A stretch of DNA of 64,000 nucleotides from Neisseria bergeri (GTDB taxonomy: Bacteria > Pseudomonadota > Gammaproteobacteria > Burkholderiales > Neisseriaceae): NCBI GenBank assembly GCA_003044455.1, contig POWY01000001.1:62001-126000 (forward strand), written 5' to 3'. Every line of letters starts with the position of its first letter. Position 1 is the stretch's first letter. A model generated the notes under the pieces. It was given only the letters and a program-made list of their open reading frames with translations, searched no databases and was not told the origin of the DNA. The position numbers were made by a program, and so were the translations under genes. This document shows, piece after piece, positions 36,076 to 45,950 of the stretch.

Positions 36076-37131
36076 TTAACGGAGCAGTTTTTCAAATTCG
36101 GAAGACATGGCGGTGCGGTAGCCGCCTTTATCCCTGACAATCAGGAAAATGGCGAGTTTTTCGCGCTCTGCCAGCTTCAGGGCTTCGGTTTCTCCTAAAA
36201 CAAATAATCCTGTGGACAAGCCGTCCGCCGTCATTGCACTGTCTGCGACCACGCTGATGGAGGCGAGGTTGTGGCTGATGGGGCGTTTGTTGTTCGGGTT
36301 GATGATGTGGGAGAGGCGTTTGCCGCTTTTATCGACGTGGAAAATACGGTAATCGCCGGAAGTGGCAAGCGAACGGTTGTTCAGCGGGACGATAATCTGC
36401 GTATTGCCGCCTTGGACGATATTGGGCTGTTCGATGCCGATGCGCCACGGTTCGCCGCGCGCGTTTTTGCCTTTGCCGTGCAACTCGCCGCCGATTTCGA
36501 CCAGATAATTTTGAATGCCGTATTTTTCCAGTTCGCCCGCAACTTTATCAACGCCGAAGCCTTTGGCAATCGAAGATAAATCCAAATAGGCCTTGGGGTG
36601 GGTTTTGCTCAAGGAGGCGTAATCTTTGCCTTGTTTCAAAATGATTTTGTCTATGCCCGTATAAGATGCCGCCTGTTTGATTTGTTCCGGCGACGGTTCA
36701 CGGGTAACGGATTTGTCGGGGCCGAATCCCCAAAGGTTGACCAAGGGGCCGACAGTTACGTCCAGCGCGCCGTGTGTCAGGCGGTTCAGGCGGACGGCCT
36801 CGGCGGTAACGTGTGCGAAGTCGCTTGAAATGCGGAGGGGCTTGCCGGCTGTGTGTTGGTTGAACCGGCTGATTTCGGAGTCGGGCTGATAGGTGGACAT
36901 CTGCCGGTTGACTTCTTTAAGCGCGTCATCGATGCGCTTTTGTATTTCGGCAGGTGAGGGGAGTTTGTCCCGATTATTTGAAAGGTATTTGACGGTATAG
37001 GTCGTGCCCATCGTTTCGCCTTGCAGGGTAACGGTTTGCGCGGTTTGTTCCGAACAGGCGTTCAGGAAGATGAAACCCAGGGCAAATATCAAGGCGCGGA
37101 TAAGGTTCGGCAGGCGTGTTTCAGACGGCAT
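36076..37131 (-). CDS. apbE: FAD:protein FMN transferase ApbE, lipoprotein
   Basis: 351 residues. The lipoprotein signal ends in FIFLNAC (Cys26). The ApbE core begins GETMGTTYTVKYLSN, with QMSTYQPDSEISRFN and GGELHGKGKN as FAD/Mg2+ contacts. It transfers FMN from FAD to Thr/Ser of target proteins in the periplasm: NqrB and NqrC upstream, and probably NosR at 50845 because no nosX is present. The likely start ATG is itself the first three bases of a DUS (ATGCCGTCTGAA, encoding MPSE), with no clear ribosome site. Confidence 0.92.
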   Translation of the reverse strand: MPSETRLPNLIRALIFALGFIFLNACSEQTAQTVTLQGETMGTTYTVKYLSNNRDKLPSPAEIQKRIDDALKEVNRQMSTYQPDSEISRFNQHTAGKPLRISSDFAHVTAEAVRLNRLTHGALDVTVGPLVNLWGFGPDKSVTREPSPEQIKQAASYTGIDKIILKQGKDYASLSKTHPKAYLDLSSIAKGFGVDKVAGELEKYGIQNYLVEIGGELHGKGKNARGEPWRIGIEQPNIVQGGNTQIIVPLNNRSLATSGDYRIFHVDKSGKRLSHIINPNNKRPISHNLASISVVADSAMTADGLSTGLFVLGETEALKLAEREKLAIFLIVRDKGGYRTAMSSEFEKLLR

Positions 37132-37196
37132 AGTGTTTGACGGTTTTGGCAAATGGCTTGAATTATATCGCAAAATGGCCGATATGTTTCTATGCC

Positions 37197-37228
37197 GATG
37201 CCGTCTGAAGGGTGTTCGGGCGGCATCG
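37197..37228. repeat. Left direct repeat of the small-gene islet
   Basis: GATGCCGTCTGAAGGGTGTTCGG followed by GCGGCATCG. It recurs with two differences at 37678-37709. The pair brackets the Correia element and the 36-residue gene. Confidence 0.75.
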
Positions 37229-37250
37229 CCCGTCGTTTGGGTGGCGGTAA

Positions 37251-37357
37251 TATAGTGGATTAAATTTAAATCAGGACAAGGCGACGAAGCCGCAGACAGT
37301 ACAAATAGTACGGCAAGGCGAGGCAACGCCGTACTGGTTTAAATTTAATCCACTATA
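37251..37357. mobile_element. Correia repeat enclosed element (short form)
   Basis: TATAGTGGATTAAA and TTTAATCCACTATA ends, about 107 bp, immediately downstream of the terminator of the 36-residue gene. Confidence 0.95.
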
Positions 37358-37361
37358 AAAA

Positions 37362-37390
37362 ACAAACCGGTGTTTTACCAACCGGTTTGT
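37362..37390 (-). terminator. Intrinsic terminator of the 36-residue gene
   Basis: ACAAACCGGT faces ACCGGTTTGT with a 9-base loop. The minus strand then reads TTTTTTATAG. It supports the small gene as a real transcription unit. Confidence 0.85.
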
Positions 37391-37403
37391 CAGGGTTTAA
37401 TGG

Positions 37404-37514
37404 TCAGCGCGTCCTGCGTTGCCATTTGTTGTAGTAGTATTCGTAATCTTCATCACGACCGCCCGATTCAATCCAATCATCGTATTCGGGGCTGTTTTCA
37501 AAGCTGTCAGACAT
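37404..37514 (-). CDS. 36-residue small protein of unknown function
   Basis: Starts MSDSFENSPEYDDWIESGGR and ends YYNKWQRRTR: an acidic, aromatic-rich first part and a basic tail, no signal peptide or membrane helix. GAGG lies 8-9 nt before the ATG and a strong intrinsic terminator begins 14 bp after the stop, so it looks like a genuine gene too short for most gene callers. It lies on the minus strand between nqrF and apbE within a repeat-bounded islet, with a palindromic promoter region upstream. I do not recognise a family. Confidence 0.7.
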   Translation of the reverse strand: MSDSFENSPEYDDWIESGGRDEDYEYYYNKWQRRTR

Positions 37515-37543
37515 TATCCGTACCTCGCAAAATGAGTTTATCG

Positions 37544-37594
37544 ATACTTTTTTAGTTATGGAATCAACCATAACTAAAAAGAAGTATACTTCTT
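37544..37594. promoter_or_regulatory. Nested inverted repeats upstream of the 36-residue gene
   Basis: TTTTTAGTTATGG faces CCATAACTAAAAA around 5 bp; with outer ATACT/AGTAT the repeat spans 37544-37587. The right arm runs into a perfect 16-bp palindrome AAGAAGTATACTTCTT (37579-37594). The arrangement looks like a two-site operator. Confidence 0.55.
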
Positions 37595-37677
37595 TGCTTT
37601 TCCGCCAAAATATTTAACCGCACATCCGCCGCAGGGTAAAAATGGAAGTTCAACGATATTGATACGGGTATGGGCGG

Positions 37678-37709
37678 ATGCCGTCTGAAGGGTGTTCGGA
37701 CGGTATCGG
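37678..37709. repeat. Right direct repeat of the small-gene islet
   Basis: Copy of 37197-37228 with two changes (GGACGGTATCG for GGGCGGCATCG). It lies just downstream of the nqr terminator and is probably the original downstream DUS hairpin of the operon. Confidence 0.75.
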
Positions 37710-37715
37710 ATAAAA

Positions 37716-37745
37716 AAAAGGAAGAAACCGAGGTTTCTTCCTTTT
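37716..37745 (-). terminator. Intrinsic terminator of the nqr operon
   Basis: AAAAGGAAGAAACC faces GGTTTCTTCCTTTT with a 2-base loop; the minus strand continues with T8. A strong stop 18 bp after nqrF, so apbE and nqrM need their own promoter or read-through. Confidence 0.9.
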
Positions 37746-37763
37746 GTGTTTGAAGCCGAATAT

Positions 37764-38981
37764 TTAACCGCCGAAATCGTCCAAGAGGATGTTTTCGTCT
37801 TCCACGCCCAAGTCTTTGAGCATTTTAATGACGGACTGGTTCATAATCGGGGGGCCGCACATATAAAATTCGCAGTCTTCCGGTGCTTCGTGGTTTTTCA
37901 GGTGGTTTTCGTAAACCACGTTGTGGATGAAGCCTGTGTAGCCGTCCCAGTTGTCTTCCGGCAGCGGATCGGACAGGGCGACGTGCCACGTGAAGTTCGG
38001 GAATTCTGCCGCGAGTTGGTCAAAGTCTTCGACATAGAACATCTCGCGTTTGGAACGTGCGCCGTACCAGAAGGTAATCTTACGTTTGGAGTTCAAACGT
38101 TTCAACTGGTCGAAAATGTGGGAACGCATCGGAGCCATACCCGCACCGCCGCCGATAAATACCATTTCGGCATCGGTGTCTTTGGCGAAAAATTCGCCGA
38201 ACGGGCCGGAAATCGTAACTTTGTCGCCGGGTTTGAGCGACCAGATGTAAGACGACATTTGTCCCGGAGGCGCATCGGGTACGCGCGGAGGCGGCGTGGC
38301 GATACGCACGTTCAGCATAATGATGCCTTTTTCTTCAGGGTATGAAGCCATAGAGTAGGCGCGCAAAATCGGTTCGTCCACTTTGGAAACGTATTGCCAC
38401 AGATTGTATTTGTCCCAGTCTTCGTGATATTCCTCAGGAATGTCGAAGTCTTTGTAGGCAACAGTGTGCGGCGGGGCTTCGATTTGGATGTAGCCGCCGG
38501 CGCGGAAAGGCACTTCTTCGCCTTCCGGAATGGCAAGCTTGAGTTCTTTAATGAACGTGGCTTTGTTGTCATTGGAGATGACGGTACATTCCCATTTTTT
38601 CACGCCGAACACTTCTTCGGGGACTTCAATCTCCATATCGGTTTTGACGTTGACTTGGCACGACAGCCGGCAGCCTTCGCGCGCTTCGCGTTTGTTGATG
38701 TGGGACAGCTCGGTCGGCAGGATGTCGCCGCCGCCGCTTTTTACGACGACGCGGCACTGACCGCACGAACCGCCCCCGCCGCAGGCGGAGGGGATAAAGA
38801 TGCCTTCGTTGGCAAGCGCGCCCAAGAGTTTGCCGCCGGCGGGCATCGTCAGCTCTTTTTCGCCGTTGACTTTGATGGTGATGTCGCCTTCGCTCACCAA
38901 CTTGGATTTGGCAAACAGAATCATCAGTGCCAAAACCAAAACGATGACGGTAAACATCACAATACCTAAAATAATCTCCAT
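37764..38981 (-). CDS. nqrF: Na+-NQR subunit F (NADH dehydrogenase subunit)
   Basis: 405 residues. One N-terminal membrane helix (4-24), then a plant-type [2Fe-2S] ferredoxin domain with Cys67, 73, 76 and 108, then an FNR-like FAD/NADH domain (RAYSMAS for [23 protein letters not shown] for NADH). It oxidises NADH and passes electrons to the membrane subunits of the sodium-pumping quinone reductase, the major NADH dehydrogenase of this group. Last gene of nqrABCDEF, 13 bp after nqrE. Confidence 0.98.
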   Translation of the reverse strand: MEIILGIVMFTVIVLVLALMILFAKSKLVSEGDITIKVNGEKELTMPAGGKLLGALANEGIFIPSACGGGGSCGQCRVVVKSGGGDILPTELSHINKREAREGCRLSCQVNVKTDMEIEVPEEVFGVKKWECTVISNDNKATFIKELKLAIPEGEEVPFRAGGYIQIEAPPHTVAYKDFDIPEEYHEDWDKYNLWQYVSKVDEPILRAYSMASYPEEKGIIMLNVRIATPPPRVPDAPPGQMSSYIWSLKPGDKVTISGPFGEFFAKDTDAEMVFIGGGAGMAPMRSHIFDQLKRLNSKRKITFWYGARSKREMFYVEDFDQLAAEFPNFTWHVALSDPLPEDNWDGYTGFIHNVVYENHLKNHEAPEDCEFYMCGPPIMNQSVIKMLKDLGVEDENILLDDFGG

Positions 38982-38994
38982 ACCGGTCCCTTTC

Positions 38995-39588
38995 TTATAA
39001 CTGGATGCCGGAGAACGACATAAACGCCATCGCCATCAGGCCTGCGGCGATAAAGGTAATGCCCAAGCCTTTGAGGCCTTTGGGAGCGTCCGAATATTTC
39101 ATTTTTTCGGTAATGCCCGCCAAAGCGACAATCGCCAACATCCAGCCCAGGCCTGCGCCGAAGCCGTACACGACGGACTCGCCGAAGTTGTATTCGCGTT
39201 GCGCCATAAACGATACGGCACCGAAAATCGCGCAGTTTACGGTAATCAGCGGCAGGTAGATACCCAATGCGTTGTAGAGGGCTGGGACGAATTTGTCCAA
39301 GAACATTTCCAAAATCTGTACCAAAGCGGCAATCACGCCGATGAAGGTGATGAATTTCAAAAAGGTCAAATCCACGCCTTCGACAATCGCGCCGTCTTTG
39401 AGCAGCGAGTAAACGAGTTGGTTGGCAGGGACGGACAGCCCGAGTACGAAAATTACCGCCACACCCAAACCGAATGCGGTGGATACTTTTTTGGATACCG
39501 CCAAAAACGTGCACATACCCAAAAAGAAGGATAGCGCCATATTTTCAATGAAGACGGATTTGATGAAGAGGCTCAAATAGTGTTCCAT
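38995..39588 (-). CDS. nqrE: Na+-NQR subunit E
   Basis: 197 residues with six membrane helices, a paralogue of NqrD in inverted topology. The two share a membrane-embedded iron site with cysteines from each; here they lie in [10 protein letters not shown] and [11 protein letters not shown]. The shared site relays electrons between NqrF and NqrC during sodium pumping. It is 3 bp after nqrD. Confidence 0.97.
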   Translation of the reverse strand: MEHYLSLFIKSVFIENMALSFFLGMCTFLAVSKKVSTAFGLGVAVIFVLGLSVPANQLVYSLLKDGAIVEGVDLTFLKFITFIGVIAALVQILEMFLDKFVPALYNALGIYLPLITVNCAIFGAVSFMAQREYNFGESVVYGFGAGLGWMLAIVALAGITEKMKYSDAPKGLKGLGITFIAAGLMAMAFMSFSGIQL

Positions 39589-39591
39589 AGC

Positions 39592-40218
39592 TTATTCCTC
39601 CGCCTGTTCGGGTTTCCAAGTACGCAGTCCCCAAATCAAAAAGCCGATGATGAAGAACGCGCTGGGGGCGAGCAGGAAGAGGCCGTTGGTCTGATACCAG
39701 CCGCCGTCCTGCACGGTTTGGAAAACGGTGTAGCCCAAGAGCTTGCCCGAGCCGATCAGTTCGCGGACGGTGGCGACGACAAGCAGCATCATCCCGTAGC
39801 CCGCGCCGTTGCCGATGCCGTCGATCAGGCTTTCCAGCGGCGGCTCTTTCATCGCAAATGCTTCGGCGCGGCCCATCACGATACAGTTGGTAATAATCAG
39901 ACCGACGAATACGGAAAGCTGTTTGGACAATTCGTAGGCAAATGCCTGCAAGAGTTGGTCGACCAGCGTAACCAGTGACGCGATAATCGCCATTTGCACG
40001 ATAATACGGATGCTGTTGGGGATGTAGTTGCGTACCAGCGAAATGAAGAAGCTGGAAAAACCGGTTACCAAAGCTACGGAAATACCCATCACGATGGCCG
40101 TCTGAAGTTTGGTGGTAACCGCCAAAGCCGAACAAATACCCAAAACCTGCAAGGCAATCGGGTTGTTGTCGATAAAGGGTGAAAACATCAAATGTTTCAA
40201 GCGTTTCATATCAGCCAT
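39592..40218 (-). CDS. nqrD: Na+-NQR subunit D
   Basis: 208 residues, six membrane helices. The cysteines of the NqrD/E metal site are in [11 protein letters not shown] and [17 protein letters not shown]. It overlaps the nqrC stop by one base (shared base at 40218), showing tight translational coupling in the operon. Confidence 0.97.
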   Translation of the reverse strand: MADMKRLKHLMFSPFIDNNPIALQVLGICSALAVTTKLQTAIVMGISVALVTGFSSFFISLVRNYIPNSIRIIVQMAIIASLVTLVDQLLQAFAYELSKQLSVFVGLIITNCIVMGRAEAFAMKEPPLESLIDGIGNGAGYGMMLLVVATVRELIGSGKLLGYTVFQTVQDGGWYQTNGLFLLAPSAFFIIGFLIWGLRTWKPEQAEE

Positions 40219-40994
40219 TATTGCGCTCCTGCTGATTTCAATTTGTTCAGGTAGGGGATATAGCCGTTTTCGCCGAACCAGTAGGCGAACGAACCTTGCA
40301 CGCCTTTGGATGTCAGCGATGCGCCGGAGAGGGCATCTACGCCGTGTTCTTTGTCCGAACCCGCGCCTTTGCCGACGTGCAGGGCGAGTTTGCCTTGTCC
40401 GTCAAACAGTTTTTTGCCGACGAATTTTTGCTGCCACAAAGGATTGCCGATTTCGCCGCCCAAGCCCGGGGTTTCGCCTTGCTCGTAGTAGGTAATGCCG
40501 TTGATGGTGTTGCCGTCGGGTTGGATGGCGACAAAGCCGTACATGACCGACCACAAACCGTTGCCGTGCATCGGCAGGATGATTTGGCCGATTTTGCCGT
40601 CTTCGCCTTTTACCAAATAAACCTCGGTGTATTTGGCACGGCTTTTGATGCCTGCCAAATCGTCTTCAGGTTTGATTTGGATGCTTTGCGCGGGGTCTTT
40701 GCCGGCAATGCGCGCGCTGAAGTCTTTCGGCGCGTCTTTCACATATTCGCCGGTCGCCAAGTCCACGACACGTTGCTCGATACGCTCGGCAAAGGTTTTG
40801 CTAATGTCGGTGTTTTTATCCATCAAACCGGCTACGCTCAAGATATAGCCTTGTTTGTCTTGGAGTTTTTGTTTCTCTTGGATGGGTTTCAAGCCGACGA
40901 CCGCACCGGCAACGATGACCGAGCAAATCAGGCTGACCGCCAACACGACAATCAGCGTGCCGCTGAAGCTGTCTTTATCGAATTTCTTAGCCAT
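40218..40994 (-). CDS. nqrC: Na+-NQR subunit C (covalent FMN)
   Basis: 258 residues. One N-terminal membrane helix and a periplasmic FMN-binding domain. The flavinylation motif is [16 protein letters not shown] (about 218-233): the residue after Ala, normally Thr in Vibrio NqrC, is Ser226 here. FMN is attached by ApbE, whose gene lies downstream. The ATG at 40994 lies 8 bp inside the nqrB end, so the genes overlap. An in-frame upstream extension lacks support. Confidence 0.96.
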   Translation of the reverse strand: MAKKFDKDSFSGTLIVVLAVSLICSVIVAGAVVGLKPIQEKQKLQDKQGYILSVAGLMDKNTDISKTFAERIEQRVVDLATGEYVKDAPKDFSARIAGKDPAQSIQIKPEDDLAGIKSRAKYTEVYLVKGEDGKIGQIILPMHGNGLWSVMYGFVAIQPDGNTINGITYYEQGETPGLGGEIGNPLWQQKFVGKKLFDGQGKLALHVGKGAGSDKEHGVDALSGASLTSKGVQGSFAYWFGENGYIPYLNKLKSAGAQ

Positions 40995-42219
40995 TGCTGC
41001 GCGCCTTTCTGCGTTTGATGTTCGCTTGTGCGACGAAATAGTCGAAAATCGGGGCAAACAGGTTGGCAAACAGAATCGCCAACATCATGCCTTCGGGGTA
41101 AGCAGGGTTGACCACGCGGATCAACACGCACATCACGCCGATCAGCGCGCCGTACCACCATTTGCCGACATTGGTAAAGGAAGCGGAAACAGGGTCGGTC
41201 GCCATAAACAGCATACCGATGGCGAAGCCGCCGACGACCAAATGCCAGTACCAAGGCATAGCAAACATAGCGTTGGTGTCCGAACCGATGAAGTTGAACA
41301 GCGAAGACATTGCAATCATACCGATCATCACGCCGGCAATAATGCGCCAAGAAGCGATGCGGGCAAACACGATAAACGCGCCGCCGATTAAGAGTGCCAA
41401 AGTGGAGACTTCGCCAATGGAGCCGGGCAGTTTGCCGATAAACGCGTCCATCCAAGTGATGGTTTGACCGGTTACGGCGTTTTTCAGGCCGTCTGCACCG
41501 TGTGCCGCCCATTGCGCTAAAGCAGTGGCACCGGAATAGCCGTCAACCGCCGTCCAAACCGCATCGCCGCTCAGGTTGGCGGGGTAGGCGAAGAACAGGA
41601 AGGCACGCCCTGCCAGCGCAGGGTTCATGAAGTTTTTACCCGTACCGCCGAATACTTCTTTTGCAACCACCACGCCGAAGGTAATGCCCAATGCAGCCTG
41701 CCACAGCGGCAGCGTGGGCGGAACAATTAAGGCAAACAGAATCGAAGTAACAAAGAAACCTTCGTTGATTTCGTGTTTGCGCACGGTGGCGAACAAGACT
41801 TCCCAGAAGCCGCCCACAACAAATACAGTCGCGTAAATCGGCAGGAAGAAAATCGCGCCGAAGAGCATTTTGCCCAACACGCCCGCTTCAGACGACATAT
41901 TGATGCCCAAAGCGTCGGCAAGGGCGTAATGCCAGTCGTTGGCGATGCTTTGTTGCAGCAAATCGGGCGTTAAGGCACCGAATGCCTGTACGCCGACGTT
42001 GTACATACCGTAAAACATAGCGGGGAACAAAGCCAGCCACACCAAAATCATCATGCGCTTGGAGTCGAGCGCGTCGCGGACGTGTGCCGCTTTGCGCGTT
42101 ACCGCGCCGGATGTATAGAAAATCGTCGCCGCAGCTTCGTAGAGGGCATACCATTTTTCATGTTTGCCGCCCGGCAGGAAGTGCGGTTCGATTTTTTCAA
42201 GAAAATGTTTCAAGCCCAT
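40987..42219 (-). CDS. nqrB: Na+-NQR subunit B (covalent FMN, sodium pathway)
   Basis: 410 residues, about ten membrane helices. FMN is attached to Thr232 in the motif [12 protein letters not shown]. It also carries riboflavin and the ubiquinone-site region near [16 protein letters not shown], and the sodium channel. It follows nqrA by 2 bp and overlaps nqrC by 8 bp. Confidence 0.97.
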   Translation of the reverse strand: MGLKHFLEKIEPHFLPGGKHEKWYALYEAAATIFYTSGAVTRKAAHVRDALDSKRMMILVWLALFPAMFYGMYNVGVQAFGALTPDLLQQSIANDWHYALADALGINMSSEAGVLGKMLFGAIFFLPIYATVFVVGGFWEVLFATVRKHEINEGFFVTSILFALIVPPTLPLWQAALGITFGVVVAKEVFGGTGKNFMNPALAGRAFLFFAYPANLSGDAVWTAVDGYSGATALAQWAAHGADGLKNAVTGQTITWMDAFIGKLPGSIGEVSTLALLIGGAFIVFARIASWRIIAGVMIGMIAMSSLFNFIGSDTNAMFAMPWYWHLVVGGFAIGMLFMATDPVSASFTNVGKWWYGALIGVMCVLIRVVNPAYPEGMMLAILFANLFAPIFDYFVAQANIKRRKARSNG

Positions 42220-42221
42220 AA

Positions 42222-43565
42222 TCAGCCTTCCTTCTCAATGGTTTCCAGCACCTTGCGCAACAGCGGGCCGTATTCGTATTTACCCGGGCAGACGAAGCTG
42301 CACAAAGCGAGGTCTTCTTCGTCCAATTCCAAGCAACCCAAAGCCTGCGCGCTGTCGGTGTCGCCGACGATTAAATCGCGCAGAAGCAGGGTAGGCAGGA
42401 TGTCCAGCGGCATCACGCGCTCGTAAGTACCGATCGGCACCATGGCGCGGTCGCCGCCGTTGACGGCTGTCGTGAACTTGAAGAGTTTGTTTTTCAGGAA
42501 ATGGCCGAGGGTCGTGCGCGTAATCGAGTATTTGTCCGGCTGCGGCGCAACCCAGCCGAACAGCTCTTTGCTGCGGCCTTCTTCGATAACGGAAATCTGA
42601 TTGTGGTAGCGGCCGAGGTAATCGTGCGCGCCTTGCGCAATCGCGCCGTTCAATACCGAACCGGAAATGACGCGGTTGTCTGCATCAACCAATTCGCCCG
42701 CAGTAATTTGCGATACTTTCGCACCCAAAACGGTACGCAAGAGGCGCGGTTTGTTGACTTGAGAACCACCCAAAGCAATCACGCGCTCGGTGTTCAGACG
42801 GCCTGTTGCAAACAAACGGCCAATGGCAATTACATCTTGATAATTGATGGTCCAAACGGTTTTGTTCGCACCGACCGGCTCGATGAAATGAATGTGTGTG
42901 CCGCTCAAACCCGCGGGATGCGGGCCGCCGAATTCGTGCGTTTCAATGTTGGCGGCGTTTTCAGACGGCACGTCCGCACCGGCTGCTTTACACACATGGA
43001 TTTTACGTTCGGTCAGGCGGCTTAATACCAACAGACCGCGTTTGAAGTCTTCGGCGGCTTCTTTGATAACGACCACGGGATCGGCAGCCAGCGGGTTAGT
43101 GTCCATCGCATTGACGAAGATGGCGAACGGCTCGGCATCGACGGCAGGGATTTTGCTGAACGGACGGGTACGCAGCGCAGTCCACAAACCGGATTGAATC
43201 AGGTTGCGGCGCACTTCTTCGCCGCTTAAGTTTGCCAACGCTTCGGGCGCGTAGCGTTCAAACTCGATTTCGTCGTTGCCTTCAACGGCAATCACGACCG
43301 ACTGAAGTACGCGCTTTTCGCCACGGTGAATCGCGGCGATTTTGCCTGAAACCGGAGCAGTAAATACTACGCCCGGATTCTTTTTGTCTTCAAACAGCAC
43401 TTGGCCTTTTTTGACGGCATCGCCTTCCTTGACTTTCATCGAGGGGCGCATACCGGCATATTCTTCGCCAAGCAACGCGACTTCGGTAATGGCCGGACCG
43501 TCATAAATGACTTGCTCCGGTCTGCCTGCGATGGGCAGGTCTAGACCTTTTTTGATTTTAATCAT
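42222..43565 (-). CDS. nqrA: Na+-NQR subunit A
   Basis: 447-residue peripheral cytoplasmic subunit, starting [18 protein letters not shown]. It contains a biotinyl-lipoyl-like domain near residues 60-90 ([19 protein letters not shown]) and a Rossmann-like centre, with a [23 protein letters not shown] motif near the C-terminus as in RnfC. First gene of the operon. The 240-bp region upstream ends at a DUS hairpin shared with nhaD; no clear promoter motif was identified. Confidence 0.97.
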   Translation of the reverse strand: MIKIKKGLDLPIAGRPEQVIYDGPAITEVALLGEEYAGMRPSMKVKEGDAVKKGQVLFEDKKNPGVVFTAPVSGKIAAIHRGEKRVLQSVVIAVEGNDEIEFERYAPEALANLSGEEVRRNLIQSGLWTALRTRPFSKIPAVDAEPFAIFVNAMDTNPLAADPVVVIKEAAEDFKRGLLVLSRLTERKIHVCKAAGADVPSENAANIETHEFGGPHPAGLSGTHIHFIEPVGANKTVWTINYQDVIAIGRLFATGRLNTERVIALGGSQVNKPRLLRTVLGAKVSQITAGELVDADNRVISGSVLNGAIAQGAHDYLGRYHNQISVIEEGRSKELFGWVAPQPDKYSITRTTLGHFLKNKLFKFTTAVNGGDRAMVPIGTYERVMPLDILPTLLLRDLIVGDTDSAQALGCLELDEEDLALCSFVCPGKYEYGPLLRKVLETIEKEG

Positions 43566-43778
43566 AGATTTGCATTACTTGTGATGGTTAAGGTAAAAAC
43601 GGCGTGTTTTTGATACGGTGTCGCGGGGCATCAAAAGCATTGAATAAATTAATGTAGCAAAGTGTTAGATTTTATCAGGAATTGTACCTGTTTGTCAGAT
43701 TTGCCGCTTTTTTCCTTGCGGAAGCCGTTTTTAATTGTCGGAAGGGGGAATATCGATTTGATTATGCTGAAATTTAAA

Positions 43779-43804
43779 ATGCCGTCTGAAGGTTCAGACG
43801 GCAT
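43779..43804 (-). terminator. DUS hairpin terminator of nhaD
   Basis: ATGCCGTCTGAA directly followed by GGTTCAGACGGCAT, six bases beyond the antiporter stop; the minus strand continues ATTTTAAATT. Confidence 0.8.
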
Positions 43805-43809
43805 AGCGT

Positions 43810-45231
43810 TTACAGCAGTTTGAAAACGAAAAAGACAAGGGTGTGGATGATGAAGACGGGTATCAGGAAAGCAACCGACCACATCATATAGCCGAAGAAA
43901 GTCGGCATCGGTACGCCGCGCTGTTCGGCAATGGCTTTGACCATAAAGTTCGGCGCGTTGCCGATGTAGGTCAGTGCGCCCATAAATACCGAACCCATAG
44001 AAACGGCCAGCAGGGTATGGAACAGGGGTCCCGTCATCAAGGCTTGGGCATCGCCGCCCGCCATATTGAAAAACACGAGATAAGTGGGCGCGTTATCCAA
44101 GAATGCCGACAATATGCCGCTCATCCAAAAATACATCGTATTGATCGGATGGCCTGCCGTATCGTGAACCAGCGATACCACCCCGCCCAGCGCGCCTGCC
44201 TCGCCTGCTTTCAGAATGCTCAGGACGGGGAAGATGGTGATGAAGATGCCGAGGAAGAGTTTGCCCACTTCGGCGATGGGTTCAAAGTTGAATTCGTTGC
44301 CTGCGCGGACTTGTTTGGGCGTGATTGCCATAGATACGGCGGTCAATGCAATCAGGATGACATCGCGGACGAGGTTTTGCAGGGCGTAACGGCTGCCGAG
44401 GATTTCAAATCCCGGGTGTTCGGGTTTCCAAAGACCGGACATTAGAACCGCGCCGACCACGCCTGTCAGCAGGAGGAAGTTCCATTTGCCGAAGATGGCG
44501 ATTTTTTCGGGTTTTTCCTGTTGTGCCGGTGTATCTTGTGCAATGTTTTCCTGTTTGAAGAAACGGTTGTCGATGAAATAGAAGGCGGTCAACAGGACGG
44601 CGGTGCTGATCAGGACAGGGGTAAGCATATGTTTGACCGTCCACATGAAATCTACGCCTTTGAGGAAGCCGAGGAAGAGTGGGGGGTCGCCCAAAGGGGT
44701 CAGGCCGCCGCCGATGTTTGCAACCAAGAAAATGAAGAAGATGACGATGTGCACGCGTTGGGCACGGGTTTGATTGGCTTTCAGCAGCGGACGGATCATC
44801 AGCATTGCCGCGCCGGTCGTGCCCATAATTGAAGCCAGTGCCGTGCCGACGGCAAGCAGGGCGGTGTTGAGCTTGGGTGTGCCGTTCAAGTCGCCCCAAA
44901 CCAAAATGCCGCCTGAAATGGTGTACAGGGCAAGCAGCAGCAGGATAAAGGGGATATATTCTTCGATTAATGCGTGTGCGACGGTATGTATGCCGGCGGA
45001 CGCGCCAAAAACCAAACTGAACGGGATGAGGAAGAGCAATGTCCAAAAGGCGGTGATTTTGCCGTAATGGTGATGCCATGTATGCGAAAAAAACAAGGGG
45101 CCCAATGCGATAGACAGCAAAATCAGGGCAAAGGGCAGACCCCACAGCAGGTTTAGGTTTGCGCCGTCCAAATTTGCGGCGTAAACCGATGCCGGGAAAA
45201 GCATTAGTGAAAACAGGGGTAGGTGGCGCAT
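43810..45231 (-). CDS. nhaD: NhaD-type sodium:proton antiporter (ion transporter superfamily)
   Basis: 473 residues with about 12-13 helices and a cleavable-looking N-terminal segment ending SVYA. Family cues: GASAGIHTVAHALIEEYIPFILLLLALYTISGG, IMGTTGAAMLMIRPLL, NIGGGLTPLGDPPLFLGFLKGV and FLDNAPTYLVFFNMAGG. NhaD exchanges Na+ or Li+ for protons, which suits a cell using a sodium-pumping NADH dehydrogenase encoded next door. GAGGAA precedes the chosen ATG. The superfamily also contains citrate and arsenite carriers, so substrate is inferred. Confidence 0.85.
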   Translation of the reverse strand: MRHLPLFSLMLFPASVYAANLDGANLNLLWGLPFALILLSIALGPLFFSHTWHHHYGKITAFWTLLFLIPFSLVFGASAGIHTVAHALIEEYIPFILLLLALYTISGGILVWGDLNGTPKLNTALLAVGTALASIMGTTGAAMLMIRPLLKANQTRAQRVHIVIFFIFLVANIGGGLTPLGDPPLFLGFLKGVDFMWTVKHMLTPVLISTAVLLTAFYFIDNRFFKQENIAQDTPAQQEKPEKIAIFGKWNFLLLTGVVGAVLMSGLWKPEHPGFEILGSRYALQNLVRDVILIALTAVSMAITPKQVRAGNEFNFEPIAEVGKLFLGIFITIFPVLSILKAGEAGALGGVVSLVHDTAGHPINTMYFWMSGILSAFLDNAPTYLVFFNMAGGDAQALMTGPLFHTLLAVSMGSVFMGALTYIGNAPNFMVKAIAEQRGVPMPTFFGYMMWSVAFLIPVFIIHTLVFFVFKLL

Positions 45232-45577
45232 CGTGTTTCCTCGATTCAAGCACTGCCTTGCGCGGAGCGCGGGAGTGATACAGGCTTCGTGCCGCCCGGA
45301 CATAGGCGGACTGTGCTGCCTGTTTGTTTTTGAAAAAAGTTTTCCGATTGATTGTAAAGTAAATAATTAGGATAAACCAGTTTCCCAAACCGGAAGGCGG
45401 CGGGAAGGGGGATTGGCCGTGCTTGGGAATATATGTTCTTTTTGATAAATAATTTTATTTAAAACAAAGAAATATATATCTTTAATAAATAATCTATCAA
45501 AAACGAAAAATGAATTTATTTTAACATATATTTGCAATGAAGCAGGTTTGCCCCGTCCGTTTGTTTGCCCTTATCCC
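45232..45577. other. AT-rich upstream region of nhaD, no gene seen
   Basis: About 350 bp without a supported gene. Positions 45430-45540 are extremely AT-rich, with TTTTTGATA and TATCAAAAA forming a distant inverted pair. It may hold the nhaD promoter. The DUS TTTCAGACGGCATT at 45579-45591 closes the neighbouring gene pair. Confidence 0.5.
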
Positions 45578-45590
45578 TTTCAGACGGCAT

Positions 45591-45950
45591 TCAAGATTCG
45601 GGCCTGCGCCACATCCATATGGCGACAAGGGAACAGAAAACCGATGAAATTGCGCCTACCCACCAGCGTTGGGGGAACTGCCAAAACATCATCAGGCAGG
45701 ATGCGGTCATCATGCTGATGGCGAAAATCTTGGCTTTGCGCGGTACTGCGCCGTTTTGTTCCCAGTTATGAACCATCGGGCCGAAATAACGGTGCCGGTG
45801 CAGCCAGCGGTGAAAACGCGGGGATGCCTTTGCCCAGCAGGCGGCGGAGAGCAGTACGAACGGCGTGGTCGGCAACAGCGGCAAAAAAATGCCGATTATC
45901 CCCAGCAGCAGGGAAATGCAGCCGCAGGCAATCAACAGGTAGCGTATCAT
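45591..45950 (-). CDS. ybaN: YbaN / DUF454 inner-membrane protein
   Basis: 119 residues with three or four hydrophobic helices. The DUF454 signature is GIIGIFLPLLPTTPFVLLSAACWAKASPRFHRWL. Function unknown; in some bacteria the family is linked to heme uptake or to membrane stress. It overlaps the upstream DUF1415 gene by 4 bp (ATGA), so the two are coupled. Confidence 0.87.
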   Translation of the reverse strand: MIRYLLIACGCISLLLGIIGIFLPLLPTTPFVLLSAACWAKASPRFHRWLHRHRYFGPMVHNWEQNGAVPRKAKIFAISMMTASCLMMFWQFPQRWWVGAISSVFCSLVAIWMWRRPES

